Notes: generated from the sequence alone by a model not told the origin. A DNA stretch of 64,000 nucleotides from Pseudidiomarina atlantica (GCF_000753735.1 NZ_JPIN01000005.1:222075-286074); one strand, 5' to 3'. Counted from the stretch's first letter, positions 35,178 through 43,791 are shown. Program-made: numbers and translations.

Positions 35178-35693
35178 ATGTCAGAACCGACGCCGCATAG
35201 TTGGTATCTTGTGCAGACCAAACCGAAGCAGGAGCTACGGGCACGAGCCAACCTCGAAAATCAAGCGCTGGAAGTAGCGCTGCCGATGCTCAACCTCGAG
35301 CGAATTCGGCGCGGCAAACGCACACCCGTCACCGAACCCATGTTCCCAGGTTATATTTTCGTAAAGGCTGGGGATTATTCACAAAACTTTCATAGAATCC
35401 GTAGTACCTTTGGTGTGAGCAAAATCGTCAAATTTGGTGACGCACCTGCTCGGATTTCAGATGCACTTGTTACGCAAATGTTAAACATTGACGACCAGTC
35501 GCCGGCAGTACAAGAGGCTATGCGACAGGCTGTGCCGCAGGTGGGTGATAAAGTCGAAATCGCTGCAGGCCCATTCGCTGGGCTGTTCGCCGAGATCATC
35601 AAACTTGATGGACCGTCACGTTGCATCGTTCTGCTCGACTTCTTGAATAAGCAGATTCGCGCAGAATTTGAGCTGTCAGACATAAGACGCTAG
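35178..35693 (+). CDS. rfaH: Transcription antiterminator RfaH
   Basis: A 171-aa NusG paralogue. The N-terminal NGN domain begins SWYLVQTKPKQELRARANLENQALEVALPML, the typical RfaH opening, and includes RRGKRTPVTEPMFPGYIFV. The C-terminal KOW part is VGDKVEIAAGPFAGLFAEIIKLDGPSRCIVLLDFL. RfaH loads onto paused RNA polymerase at ops sites and suppresses termination and Rho action in long surface-polysaccharide operons. An ops element is present 107 bp after its stop, at the head of the downstream operon. The gene has a short upstream gap of 74 bp after hipA. Confidence 0.93.
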   Translation: MSEPTPHSWYLVQTKPKQELRARANLENQALEVALPMLNLERIRRGKRTPVTEPMFPGYIFVKAGDYSQNFHRIRSTFGVSKIVKFGDAPARISDALVTQMLNIDDQSPAVQEAMRQAVPQVGDKVEIAAGPFAGLFAEIIKLDGPSRCIVLLDFLNKQIRAEFELSDIRR

Positions 35694-35711
35694 AAAAACG
35701 TTAAGCAAACG

Positions 35712-35740
35712 TGGAGTCTTGTACCCATAAGTGCGATAAT
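35712..35740 (+). promoter_or_regulatory. Candidate promoter of the capsule operon
   Basis: TGGAGT (35712-35717), a 17-bp spacer and GATAAT (35735-35740, five of six consensus bases) lie just after rfaH. Initiation would fall near 35747, placing the ops element about 50 nt into the transcript, a sensible distance for RfaH loading. The -35 match is weak, so this is a suggestion. Confidence 0.35.
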
Positions 35741-35799
35741 TCGCGCATAAAATCAGTTTAACCGCAGGCGCGGGCGCATTTAGGAGCGGCAACCCTAGG

Positions 35800-35811
35800 G
35801 GCGGTAGCGTG
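35800..35811 (+). promoter_or_regulatory. ops element (JUMPstart core) for RfaH
   Basis: GGCGGTAGCGTG matches the core of the ops element used by RfaH in enterobacterial rfb, rfa and capsule operons, and the surrounding AGGGGCGGTAGCGTGC also fits the JUMPstart consensus. It lies in the untranslated leader between rfaH and the first capsule gene. Only this one copy was seen in the window, so the operon starting at 35923 is the likely RfaH target here. Confidence 0.9.
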
Positions 35812-35862
35812 CCTGGACGGTGATGGTTGTCCCACAAATGTAAATATCCGAATGATAATTTG

Positions 35863-35884
35863 ACCCGTAGTAGAACTACGGGCT
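35863..35884. repeat. REP-like palindrome, copy 1
   Basis: CCCGTAGTAGAACTACGGG is a perfect 8-bp stem with an AGA loop. A copy with the same core occurs at 63538-63558, and diverged reverse-orientation versions at 63461-63482 and about 43796-43816. All four lie between genes. This one sits in the leader between the ops element and the first capsule gene, so it would form a hairpin in the nascent RNA. Confidence 0.75.
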
Positions 35885-35922
35885 ACTATTTGACCATACA
35901 ATCTCGTAACAAGGAGTTACCC

Positions 35923-36195
35923 ATGAACAAATTCACCGCAATCGCAGCCGCAGCAGCTTTCGCATTCAGCGCAACTGCAGCAGCTAACCCAGAGCCGAAG
36001 CCAGAACCAAAACCAGCTCCAGCCCCAGTAATGCAAGACGAAATGGCAGCTGACCAAATGGTAAGCATCGGTGGCGTACAAATGACTTACGCAGCCGCTG
36101 TTGCCGCAGCCGCAGCCATCGGCATGATCGTTGTAGTTGTAGCTAGCGATGACGACGACAACGTAGTAACAGTTACCAACGCTCCAGCTAACTAA
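35923..36195 (+). CDS. YjbE/GfcA-like small exported protein
   Basis: A 90-aa protein. AAGGAG (35911-35916) sits 6 bp before the ATG. It has an Ala-rich signal peptide (MNKFTAIAAAAAFAFSATAAA), a Pro/Lys/Glu repeat (PEPKPEPKPAPAP), a hydrophobic Ala/Val segment (residues of about 56-75) and an acidic patch (SDDDDN). This architecture and its place before yjbF-, yjbG- and yjbH-type genes match the YjbE/GfcA position of the E. coli yjb and group 4 capsule operons. Sequence conservation in that family is low, so the assignment leans on synteny. Function is unknown beyond exopolysaccharide export. Confidence 0.72.
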   Translation: MNKFTAIAAAAAFAFSATAAANPEPKPEPKPAPAPVMQDEMAADQMVSIGGVQMTYAAAVAAAAAIGMIVVVVASDDDDNVVTVTNAPAN

Positions 36196-36206
36196 AACCT
36201 AGCCGA

Positions 36207-37604
36207 GTGACACGCACTCCAATGCGTGGATTGTTAATCACGGCAGCCCTGCTTGGGCTGTCGGGCTGTTCGGTTTTCAGCTCACAAGAAGACTCAAGAA
36301 CAACTGCAGCGACCGAGTCGTTGCAGTTTTTGTTTGCTGACGCAGCCGAAGCCCCAGATTTAGCCACTTTGCAGCAGGTCCGCTTTCCGGTCACCTACGT
36401 GCAGATAGGCGATGCACCACGTACTATTCTTGGCTTAGCCGCCACCCAGCCGCATGGGCAATATTGGGTTTCGGCAAGCAACGAAGCCTTGACCTTGTGG
36501 CAAGGGCGGGTGATCCGCACCAGTCGCCTCGAAGGCGAGAACCGCATCCACACTGATAACCTCAGTAACGACCCATTAGCCTGTTATCTGCATCAACAGC
36601 AGTCTCAGCAAAATGACTGCGACCGCGAATGGCAACGCAGCATCCAAATTGAACGCCCCGTTCGCAATTTCAACCCACTCAAACCGCAGCACGAAATCGT
36701 CAGCTTACAATTGCGATCGACTTTGACGCGCAGTGGGCGTGATATCAGCGAAACCGGACTTGCGACAGAATATGTCGCAGGTTCTGACTTAGGTGAGCCA
36801 CGAGCAACCTACGAATTCAATAATAGCTATCGCCTCAGCAGCGACGGTAAGTACGTGATCAGCAGTCGCCAGTGGGTCAGCCCAGCACTGGGATATGTCG
36901 AACTCGAAATGGTCAATCTAGCGCAGCCGAATGAGCCTTCAACCGCACCGCAGACCACGCGCTTGAATCTACCGGTGCAGACGCTCAGCAACGGCCAAGC
37001 ACCGCGCTTGCGTCAATTCGTCGAAGCGATGCCGCAAGAATTCTACCCCGATAGCTATTGGCCAGGTCTGCGCATTCACAGCGACAATCTCGATGAACGC
37101 TTTGCCAAGCGCCATGCCGGTATGCTCAAGCATTTACGCATGCTCGCCGAAACTTATCGCCATGACCAACACACCGAGCTGGCCAACGCCGCCGACCAGT
37201 TGGTGCAACAATTTCAGCAGTGGCCGCTGCGCGCCAGTTACGTGCACGGCATTGACCCGGCGCAGATGCGTTTGACCTTGGCAGAGAATCCGATGCTGAA
37301 CGGCTATGACGCCGAAGCCGACTATCAAATTGTGGTCGCCGCAGCACAGCGCAATGAATTAGGCGTGAGTGGCCTCGACGCCACGCAAAGCGAGCGTTGG
37401 TTGATTCAACCGAATGGCGATATCCGCCAGTTATTGCCGCACGAGCAGTTGACCGATGGCCAGCCGGGCATTGTCTTTACCGGCATTCAGCAAGACTTGT
37501 TGCCGCCGGGCTTTCGGAGCATCAACAGCCAACTGGCGATGTTTTTGCAGCACTGGGATTATTCGCGCGCCGCGCAAGCCGAGCAACAGGCAGGGACGCA
37601 ATGA
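36207..37604 (+). CDS. YjbF-like lipoprotein fused to a GfcC/YjbG-like domain
   Basis: A 465-aa protein. The start is GTG 36207 or ATG 36222; neither has a clear ribosome site, and both retain the lipobox LSGC. Residues of about 25-230 resemble the YjbF/GfcB lipoprotein (LGLAATQPHGQYWVSASNEALTLWQGRVIRT, LSSDGKYVISSRQWVSPALGYVE). Residues of about 250-450 resemble GfcC/YjbG (LNLPVQTLSNGQAPRLRQFVEAMP, QWPLRASYVHGIDPAQ, AQRNELGVSGL, LLPPGFRSINSQLAMFLQHWD). In E. coli these are two genes; here they are one polypeptide. The stop overlaps yjbH (ATGA). Confidence 0.78.
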   Translation: MTRTPMRGLLITAALLGLSGCSVFSSQEDSRTTAATESLQFLFADAAEAPDLATLQQVRFPVTYVQIGDAPRTILGLAATQPHGQYWVSASNEALTLWQGRVIRTSRLEGENRIHTDNLSNDPLACYLHQQQSQQNDCDREWQRSIQIERPVRNFNPLKPQHEIVSLQLRSTLTRSGRDISETGLATEYVAGSDLGEPRATYEFNNSYRLSSDGKYVISSRQWVSPALGYVELEMVNLAQPNEPSTAPQTTRLNLPVQTLSNGQAPRLRQFVEAMPQEFYPDSYWPGLRIHSDNLDERFAKRHAGMLKHLRMLAETYRHDQHTELANAADQLVQQFQQWPLRASYVHGIDPAQMRLTLAENPMLNGYDAEADYQIVVAAAQRNELGVSGLDATQSERWLIQPNGDIRQLLPHEQLTDGQPGIVFTGIQQDLLPPGFRSINSQLAMFLQHWDYSRAAQAEQQAGTQ

Positions 37605-39826
37605 TGGTTAAACAAAAACACCTTGCGCTAACCATTGCTGCCATAGTTGCAACTTACAGCGTGCAAGCCAACGCGCAAGATGCTTACTTTGCGAACTCAA
37701 GCGATCCCGACCCATACACCACCAGCGATTTCGGTGGCGTCGGCTTGTTGCAAACGCCAACTGCGCGGATGAATAGTGAAGGGCACATTACGATCGGTTA
37801 TTCCGACACTGACGATTACCGCCGCACCAGCATCACTTTGCAAGTGTTCGACTGGCTGGAAGCGACCGCGCGTTACACCGACTTGCGTTACAACTTCTAC
37901 AGTGACGTCGAAGAATTCAGTGGCGACCAAACCCTAAAAGATAAAGGCTTCGACTTAAAATTCCGCCTTTATGAAGAATCCAAGTGGTTACCTGAAGTCG
38001 CGGTCGGATTACGAGACTTAGGCGGCACCGGATTGTTCGGTGGTGAATACTTTGTCGCCAGCAAAGCATTGACCACGGAACATTTAGGCACCTTCGACTT
38101 CCATTTAGGCCTCGGCTTTGGCTACCTGGGCGTACGCGACAACGCCTACAACCCGTTCTGCGAAATCACCGACGAGTTCTGTGTGCGTAAGCGCGGCAGC
38201 ACCCCAGGTGGCGGTGACGTCGAATGGGACAAAATGTTCAAAGGCCCTGCGGCAACCTTTGGTGGTGTGGAATGGCAGACGCCACTTGATGGCCTGCGTA
38301 TTAAAGCCGAATACGACCCGAACGATTACAGCCGCGAACGCAACCCGAATCCGATTGACCCAGAGAATCCACGCGTCATCGTGCAAGACAGCTTCTGGAA
38401 CTTCGGTGCCGAGTACGAGCTCAACGATTTCTTGAATTTGAAGCTGGGTTATCAGCGCGGCAACACCATGACCTTTGGATTTAGCTTCCGCTATAACCTT
38501 GCCACCGCGTATCAGGTGAAAACCGAGCCACCGCTCAGAGACGCGCGCTACAGCACTGCTGGCAACTTCAACGACGTAGACTTACAGCGCTTAAGCCAAG
38601 ACTTGCTGAACGAAACCGGCTTCCGCGTGCAAGAAGTGCAGGCGAATGAACAAGAAGTCACTTTGTACGCCGAGCAAACGCGCTATCGCGACCGCGAAGA
38701 AGCCGTCGCAAAAGCCGCCCGGATTTTAAGTAATGAGCTGCCCGAGAACATCCAGCGTTATGCGATTGCCGAAACCAATGACGGAGTCGACATCGTGCAG
38801 TACAACATCAACGCACCGTACTACAAATCCGCCGCCCGCGCCGAACGCTTCTACCGCGAAGAAGATGACGCCATCACCCTTAGCAATGTGTACCGCACCA
38901 CCGATCGCGCATACAACACCCCGAACGACGAACAGCGCAGCGTACGAACGACGAACAGCGCAGCGTACGCGACAGGCGTTGGCACCAATCGCCGGTACGG
39001 ATACAATTTGACGCCAAGCCTGTCTCAAGCCTTCGGCGGCGCCGAAAACTTCTACATCTACCAACTGGCGTTGATGGCTAACGGCCACTACAACTTCTCG
39101 AACAAGCTGAAACTGAACGGCACCGTCGGTTTGAACATCATCAACAACTACGATGAGTTCAACTACCTGATTGACGACATGCCGAATCCATTGCCGCGCG
39201 TGCGCACCCGCATTCGGGAATACGCTGACAACCAAGACTTGTGGTTGCAAAACGCCCAGCTAACCTACATCGACCAAGCCGACACCAACTGGTATTACAG
39301 CCTTTATGGCGGTTATCTTGAGCGCATGTTTGGTGGCGTCGGTGGCGAAATCCTCTACCGCCCATTGAATTCGCGCTGGGCGGTTGGGTTTGACCTGAAC
39401 TATGTGCAGCAACGCGATCCAGACAACAGCTTCAGCTTTGAAGACTACGACGTGTTAACCGGCCACGCCAGCTTGTACTGGCAGCCGAAACTGATAGCGG
39501 ACACGCTGATCAAGTTACAAGCTGGACGCTTCTTAGCTGGCGATGAAGGCGTGCAAGTAGACGTCTCGCATCAATTTGATTCGGGCGTGCGCGCCGGCGC
39601 TTACGCCGCATTTACCAACGTTTCTCGCGAGGAGTACGGCGAGGGCGGCTTTACCAAAGGCTTCTACATCAGCATTCCATTCGATCTGTTCTTTGTGCGC
39701 AACACCTTGTCGCGCGGCACCATCGGCTGGAATCCAATCACTCGCGACGGCGGGCAGATGCTGAACCGAAGCGTAAACCTGTACGACACCACCGAAGCGC
39801 GTGGCTTCGCGGTTGGCAAGGATTAA
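37601..39826 (+). CDS. YjbH-like exopolysaccharide outer-membrane protein
   Basis: A 741-aa protein. The ATG at 37601 overlaps the upstream stop and gives a signal peptide ending near NAQ/DAYF. The N-terminal part (DFGGVGLLQTPTARMNSEGHITIGYSDTD) and the long beta-rich chain are typical of YjbH (DUF940), a predicted outer-membrane barrel pair. The C-terminus matches the partial gene at 1-453. A 23-bp exact tandem duplication (38923-38968) lies near residues 441-456. Because 23 is not a multiple of three, the two copies are read in different frames, yet the frame downstream still encodes normal YjbH. Confidence 0.87.
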   Translation: MMVKQKHLALTIAAIVATYSVQANAQDAYFANSSDPDPYTTSDFGGVGLLQTPTARMNSEGHITIGYSDTDDYRRTSITLQVFDWLEATARYTDLRYNFYSDVEEFSGDQTLKDKGFDLKFRLYEESKWLPEVAVGLRDLGGTGLFGGEYFVASKALTTEHLGTFDFHLGLGFGYLGVRDNAYNPFCEITDEFCVRKRGSTPGGGDVEWDKMFKGPAATFGGVEWQTPLDGLRIKAEYDPNDYSRERNPNPIDPENPRVIVQDSFWNFGAEYELNDFLNLKLGYQRGNTMTFGFSFRYNLATAYQVKTEPPLRDARYSTAGNFNDVDLQRLSQDLLNETGFRVQEVQANEQEVTLYAEQTRYRDREEAVAKAARILSNELPENIQRYAIAETNDGVDIVQYNINAPYYKSAARAERFYREEDDAITLSNVYRTTDRAYNTPNDEQRSVRTTNSAAYATGVGTNRRYGYNLTPSLSQAFGGAENFYIYQLALMANGHYNFSNKLKLNGTVGLNIINNYDEFNYLIDDMPNPLPRVRTRIREYADNQDLWLQNAQLTYIDQADTNWYYSLYGGYLERMFGGVGGEILYRPLNSRWAVGFDLNYVQQRDPDNSFSFEDYDVLTGHASLYWQPKLIADTLIKLQAGRFLAGDEGVQVDVSHQFDSGVRAGAYAAFTNVSREEYGEGGFTKGFYISIPFDLFFVRNTLSRGTIGWNPITRDGGQMLNRSVNLYDTTEARGFAVGKD
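38923..38968. repeat. 23-bp tandem duplication inside yjbH
   Basis: Two exact copies (38923-38945 and 38946-38968) begin GAACGACGAACAG and end GCAGCGTAC. They are read in two frames (PNDEQRSV, then TTNSAAY). A compensating frame change nearby is implied if the duplication is recent. Confidence 0.9.
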
Positions 39827-39841
39827 GTGGGGAACAACAAC

Positions 39842-40996
39842 ATGAACAACATGCACACCAAATTGACCGCAGTCGCACTGCTGGCACTCACGCTAGGTGG
39901 CTGTGCCTTAGCCCCTGGCGGCCATATTCCAGACGACAGCAGCGGCGGCTTATTTAGCGACGACAACCGCAACGCCTACGAGCAAGAGTTCAGCGAAGCT
40001 GAGCTGATGAAGCTGGTCGACGTGTACAACATCTCGCCAATGCTATTGGCTGAGCTGCAAACCGCACCGACCAAGCCAGAATTCAATAGCGCGCTTGAGC
40101 AAGCGCGCAACAGCTACGACTACATTGTTGGCCGTGGCGATATTCTTAACGTGACCGTGTGGAATCACCCAGAGCTGACCATTCCAGCCGGTTCCATGCG
40201 AAGCGCCGAAGAGGCGGGTAACTGGGTACACAGCGATGGCACCATTTTCTACCCGTACATCGGCACCGTCGAAGTGGCCGGTAAGCGTGTGACCGAAATC
40301 CGCGACGAAATCACCAAGCGCCTCGCCAAGTACATCGAAAGCCCGCAAGTGGACGTGACCGTTGCGGCCTTCCGTAGCCAGCGCGTGTACGTAACGGGCG
40401 CGGTGCAGCAGCCGGGCACAGTGCCGGTGACCAACGTACCCATGACCCTGATTGAAGCCGTGAGCGCCGCCGGTGGCATGAACGAAGCCGCGAACTGGAA
40501 TCAAGTGACCTTGACCCGCGGTAACACCACGCAAACCTTCAACATGCGCGAGCTGTACCAGTCGGGCAACACCGACCAGAACATCTTGCTGCAACCAAAC
40601 GACGTAGTGCACGTAGCTCGCAACGACGACAACAAAGTCTTCGTACTCGGCGAAGTGCGTCAGCCAAAATCGTACATGATTGGCCAAAGCGGCATTACCC
40701 TAGCCGAAGCCCTAGCTGACGCCGGTGGCCTGTTTGAAGCAACCGCCGATGCCTCAGGCATTTTCGTGATTCGTGAAGCCGAGCCAGATTCAGGCAAAAT
40801 CGCCCAGGTCTATCGCCTGAACGCCGATAACGCCATTGCCTTAGTCATGGCCGAGCAGTTCGAGCTACAGCAACGCGATATCGTGTACGTCACCGCTGCG
40901 CCAGTCAGCCGCTGGAACCGCGTGATCAACCAGTTGTTACCGTCGATCACCGGCCTGTACAGCATCGGCCGTTTCTCGGATGATATAAGCAACTAA
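39842..40996 (+). CDS. wza: Wza-like polysaccharide export lipoprotein
   Basis: A 384-aa outer-membrane lipoprotein. The ATG at 39842 follows GGGGAA by 8 bp, and the signal ends in a lipobox (LTLGGC) at Cys20 or so. The Poly_export domain (about 85-170) has YIVGRGDILNVTVWNHPELTIP and SDGTIFYPYIGTVEVAGKRVTEIR. Two SLBB domains follow (VYVTGAVQQPGTVPVTNVPMTLIEAVSAAGG; VFVLGEVRQPKSYMIGQSG). The C-terminal segment (RWNRVINQLLPSITGLYSIGRF) is the amphipathic barrel helix of Wza. With Wzb and Wzc next to it, this is the group 1/4 capsule export system. Confidence 0.92.
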   Translation: MNNMHTKLTAVALLALTLGGCALAPGGHIPDDSSGGLFSDDNRNAYEQEFSEAELMKLVDVYNISPMLLAELQTAPTKPEFNSALEQARNSYDYIVGRGDILNVTVWNHPELTIPAGSMRSAEEAGNWVHSDGTIFYPYIGTVEVAGKRVTEIRDEITKRLAKYIESPQVDVTVAAFRSQRVYVTGAVQQPGTVPVTNVPMTLIEAVSAAGGMNEAANWNQVTLTRGNTTQTFNMRELYQSGNTDQNILLQPNDVVHVARNDDNKVFVLGEVRQPKSYMIGQSGITLAEALADAGGLFEATADASGIFVIREAEPDSGKIAQVYRLNADNAIALVMAEQFELQQRDIVYVTAAPVSRWNRVINQLLPSITGLYSIGRFSDDISN

Positions 40997-41123
40997 AATC
41001 GTTACTCGTTATTCGTTGTTCGTTATTCGGGGTGGGTATTTTGCGTACCGCACGGACAGCGAATAACGACGCGATAGTGCGTGCGCGCACCCCCTAACGA
41101 ATAACGATTAACGAAAAACGACT
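40997..41123. repeat. Long imperfect inverted repeat between wza and wzb
   Basis: The left arm (40997-41035) contains repeated TCGTTATTCG-type units and GGGGTG. The right arm (41088-41123) contains CACCCCC and the complementary TAACGAATAACGATTAACG. The arms pair over about 36 bp with a few mismatches, and a further GCGAATAACGACGCG lies inside the loop. The stem ends two bases before the wzb ATG, which lacks a visible Shine-Dalgarno. It may be a miniature mobile repeat or an RNA structure that tunes wzb-wzc translation. Confidence 0.75.
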
Positions 41124-41125
41124 CT

Positions 41126-41581
41126 ATGTTTAACAGAATCCTCGTCGTCTGCCTCGGCAACATCTGCCGCAGCCCCACAGCCAAATTCCTGCTGCAACAC
41201 GCGCTGCCTGCAAAACAGATCGATAGCGCCGGTATTACCGCGATGCTACACAGCGAAGGTAAGGGCTGGGACATGGACGCCAAAGCGCGTCAGATCGCCA
41301 AACAAAATGGCCATGAGTTCGGCAGCCACGAGGCACAGCAACTGACGCGCGAATTAGTAAACCAGCACGACTTAATCCTCGTAATGGAACAAGAGCACCG
41401 CCAGTACATTGGCAAACGTTACCCCGAAGCCATGGCGAAGACCATGCTGCTCGGCCATTGGTTGGCTCCAGCCAAGCAGGGTAAAGAAATTCCAGACCCG
41501 TATCGTCGTAGTGACGAAGTTTATCAACACGTTTTTGAACTCATCGAGAAGAGCTGTAACGAATGGAAAAGCAAACTGTGA
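41126..41581 (+). CDS. wzb: Low-molecular-weight protein tyrosine phosphatase Wzb
   Basis: A 151-aa cytoplasmic phosphatase. The P-loop is Cys9-LGNICRS (residues 9-16), with the general-acid Asp124 in the DPYRRS loop. Wzb dephosphorylates the C-terminal tyrosine cluster of the Wzc kinase, which is encoded next and overlaps it by 19 bp. Cycling of Wzc phosphorylation is needed for capsule assembly. No ribosome site is visible before the ATG, which directly follows a long inverted repeat. Confidence 0.92.
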   Translation: MFNRILVVCLGNICRSPTAKFLLQHALPAKQIDSAGITAMLHSEGKGWDMDAKARQIAKQNGHEFGSHEAQQLTRELVNQHDLILVMEQEHRQYIGKRYPEAMAKTMLLGHWLAPAKQGKEIPDPYRRSDEVYQHVFELIEKSCNEWKSKL

Positions 41582-43791
41582 ACACGCCAACTCCTCCTAT
41601 CCGCAGCGAGCGCGACAGCGACGAGATCGATCTCGGCCGGCTGTTTGGCTTGTTGATTGACAAGCGCTGGCTGATCATCGGTGTCACATTCGTATTTATG
41701 GTGTTTGGCGTATTGTACGCCGTGCTCTCGACGCCGATTTACCAAGCTGATGCCTTGCTACAGGTCGAGAAGAAATCGAGCGGCTTGCCTGCGCTAGGCG
41801 AAGAGTTCGGTGAAATGTTTACCAGCGACAGCGAAGCCGCCACCGAAATCGAAATTATGAAGTCGCGCATGGTGATTGGCTCGGTGGTTGATCAGCTGCA
41901 GTTGACCAATAAAGTCACTCCGAACTACATGCCGGTGATTGGCGGTTGGTTGGCGCGTCGCAGTGCGGGTAGAGACGAAGTTGTGCTGAGTCAGTTTGTG
42001 GTGCCAAGTAGATATGAGGGACAACCGCTGACGCTTGAGTTTGCTGACAACGGCACCGCGTACGAATTATTTGATGCCGAAGGTGAGCAATTACTTACTG
42101 GTACCATCGGAAGTTTGGCTTCTGAAAAGGGTTTTAGCTTAAATATTGCCGATGCAGTGTTAACCGATACGCAAGAATTTACCTTGGTGAAAGCCAATCG
42201 CCTAGGTGTGATTCGTAGCGTGCAAGGCTCTTTGTCGGTCAGCGAGCGTGGCAAGCAAACCGGTATTTTGTCAGCCAGCATTCAACACCCTGACCGCGCC
42301 TATGCGCAACAAGTTCTGCAAGCCATTGCGCAGGAATACATGCTGCAAAATATTCGTCGTAACGCCGCCGAAGCAGAGAACAGCTTGCAATTTATTGAAC
42401 GTGAGTTGCCTAGCGTGCGACAGAATTTGACGCAGGCCGAAGACAAGCTCAATAGCTACCGTTTGCAGAGCCAATCGGTGGATTTGTCTATCGAAACCGC
42501 ATCGTTATTGGAACGCGTGGTCGAAATCGAAAAGCGCCTCAACGAACTAGAACTAAAAGAGAAAGAGCTGTCGCGCCTTTATACGCGCGAGCACCCGACC
42601 TACCAGTCGTTACTTGAGCAAAAAGCGCAGTTGTTGCAAGAGCAAGAGCAAATCAACGCCCAAGTTGGCGACTTGCCCGAAACTCAGCAAGAAGTTTTGC
42701 GCTTAGCGCGTGACGTCGAAGTTTCGCAAGAGATTTACGTGCAACTGTTGAATCGTATGCAAGAGCTGAACGTACTGAAAGCCGGTACCGTGGGGAACGT
42801 ACGTATTCTTGACGAAGCAGTAATCAATCCGCAGCCAGTCGCGCCGAAGAAAAGCCTGATTGTGGTGCTCGCTACCATGCTGGGTGGCATGGTGAGCGTC
42901 GGCTATGTATTCTTGATGGCAGCACTCAATCGCGGTATTGAATCGCCAGAGCAGCTCGAAGAAATTGGCATTAACGTATATGCCTCGGTGCCATTGTCGC
43001 CGGTACAAGAAGATATGAACAGTAAGCTTGCCAAAATGATGAGCAAGAACGCTACGACGCGTGATATTCCGTTCTTGGCGCTGGAAGATCCGTCGGACCT
43101 CGCTATTGAAGCCTTACGTGGCTTACGCACTAGTTTGCACTTCGCCATGCTGGAAGCGCAAAACAAAGTGATTATGATTTCTGGCCCGTCGCCAGGCGTC
43201 GGTAAAAGTTTCGTGACCGCCAACTTTGCCGCAGTACTGGCACAGGCAGGGCAAAAAGTCTTAGTGATTGACGGTGACATTCGCCGTGGCTACATGCACG
43301 CCCAGTTAGGTGGCGAGAACAACTATGGCTTGTCAGACTTTTTGGCAAGCGTGGATAAAACCCCAGACGGCGGCGTCGTTGACAAAAACAACCTGTCGAC
43401 CATTATTCAGAAAACCAAAGTACCGAACCTACACTTTATTCCACGTGGTACCGCTGCACCGAACCCATCGGAGCTACTCATGCACCCACGCATGGAAAAA
43501 ATGCTCGGCAAACTAAACGAATACTACGACTACGTATTGATTGATACGCCACCGATTTTGGCGGTGACTGACGCTGCCATTATCGGTCGTTACTCAGGTA
43601 CGTCATTACTGGTCGCGCGCTTTGGCGACACCCCAGCGAAAGAAGTAGAAGCCACTGTGAAGCGCTTTGCGCAGAATGGTGTGGATATTCGTGGTGTGAT
43701 TCTAAATGGTGTTGAGCGCCGTGCTAGTGGGTATTATGGCTATGGATATGGGTATAGTTACGGGTATTCGTACAAATCCGATAACGCCTAA
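41563..43791 (+). CDS. wzc: Wzc-like tyrosine autokinase and copolymerase
   Basis: A 742-aa inner-membrane protein. An N-terminal Wzz domain (about 20-120) has a membrane helix at 35-55, and a long coiled coil spans about 260-400. The second helix (SLIVVLATMLGGMVSVGYVFLMAALNRG) lies near 425-450. The cytoplasmic BY-kinase has Walker A GPSPGVGKS near 540, Walker A' VLVIDGDIR and Walker B DYVLIDTPP. The C-terminal tail is a tyrosine cluster (YYGYGYGYSYGYSY) that is autophosphorylated and reversed by Wzb. It controls polymer length and export through Wza. Confidence 0.94.
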   Translation: MEKQTVNTPTPPIRSERDSDEIDLGRLFGLLIDKRWLIIGVTFVFMVFGVLYAVLSTPIYQADALLQVEKKSSGLPALGEEFGEMFTSDSEAATEIEIMKSRMVIGSVVDQLQLTNKVTPNYMPVIGGWLARRSAGRDEVVLSQFVVPSRYEGQPLTLEFADNGTAYELFDAEGEQLLTGTIGSLASEKGFSLNIADAVLTDTQEFTLVKANRLGVIRSVQGSLSVSERGKQTGILSASIQHPDRAYAQQVLQAIAQEYMLQNIRRNAAEAENSLQFIERELPSVRQNLTQAEDKLNSYRLQSQSVDLSIETASLLERVVEIEKRLNELELKEKELSRLYTREHPTYQSLLEQKAQLLQEQEQINAQVGDLPETQQEVLRLARDVEVSQEIYVQLLNRMQELNVLKAGTVGNVRILDEAVINPQPVAPKKSLIVVLATMLGGMVSVGYVFLMAALNRGIESPEQLEEIGINVYASVPLSPVQEDMNSKLAKMMSKNATTRDIPFLALEDPSDLAIEALRGLRTSLHFAMLEAQNKVIMISGPSPGVGKSFVTANFAAVLAQAGQKVLVIDGDIRRGYMHAQLGGENNYGLSDFLASVDKTPDGGVVDKNNLSTIIQKTKVPNLHFIPRGTAAPNPSELLMHPRMEKMLGKLNEYYDYVLIDTPPILAVTDAAIIGRYSGTSLLVARFGDTPAKEVEATVKRFAQNGVDIRGVILNGVERRASGYYGYGYGYSYGYSYKSDNA

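Noticed and set aside
37397..37600. A longer N-terminus for YjbH starting at 37397
   Set aside because: It would overlap 200 bp of the upstream fusion gene in another frame and place the signal peptide inside the protein; ATG 37601 fits.
38923..38968. yjbH as a pseudogene because of the 23-bp duplication
   Set aside because: The frame stays open and encodes normal YjbH sequence on both sides, so the gene is read as intact.
40043..40687. A 214-codon minus-strand frame inside wza
   Set aside because: It mirrors a well-supported Wza gene, has no ribosome site or recognisable domain, and is rich in His/Val as expected for an antisense shadow.
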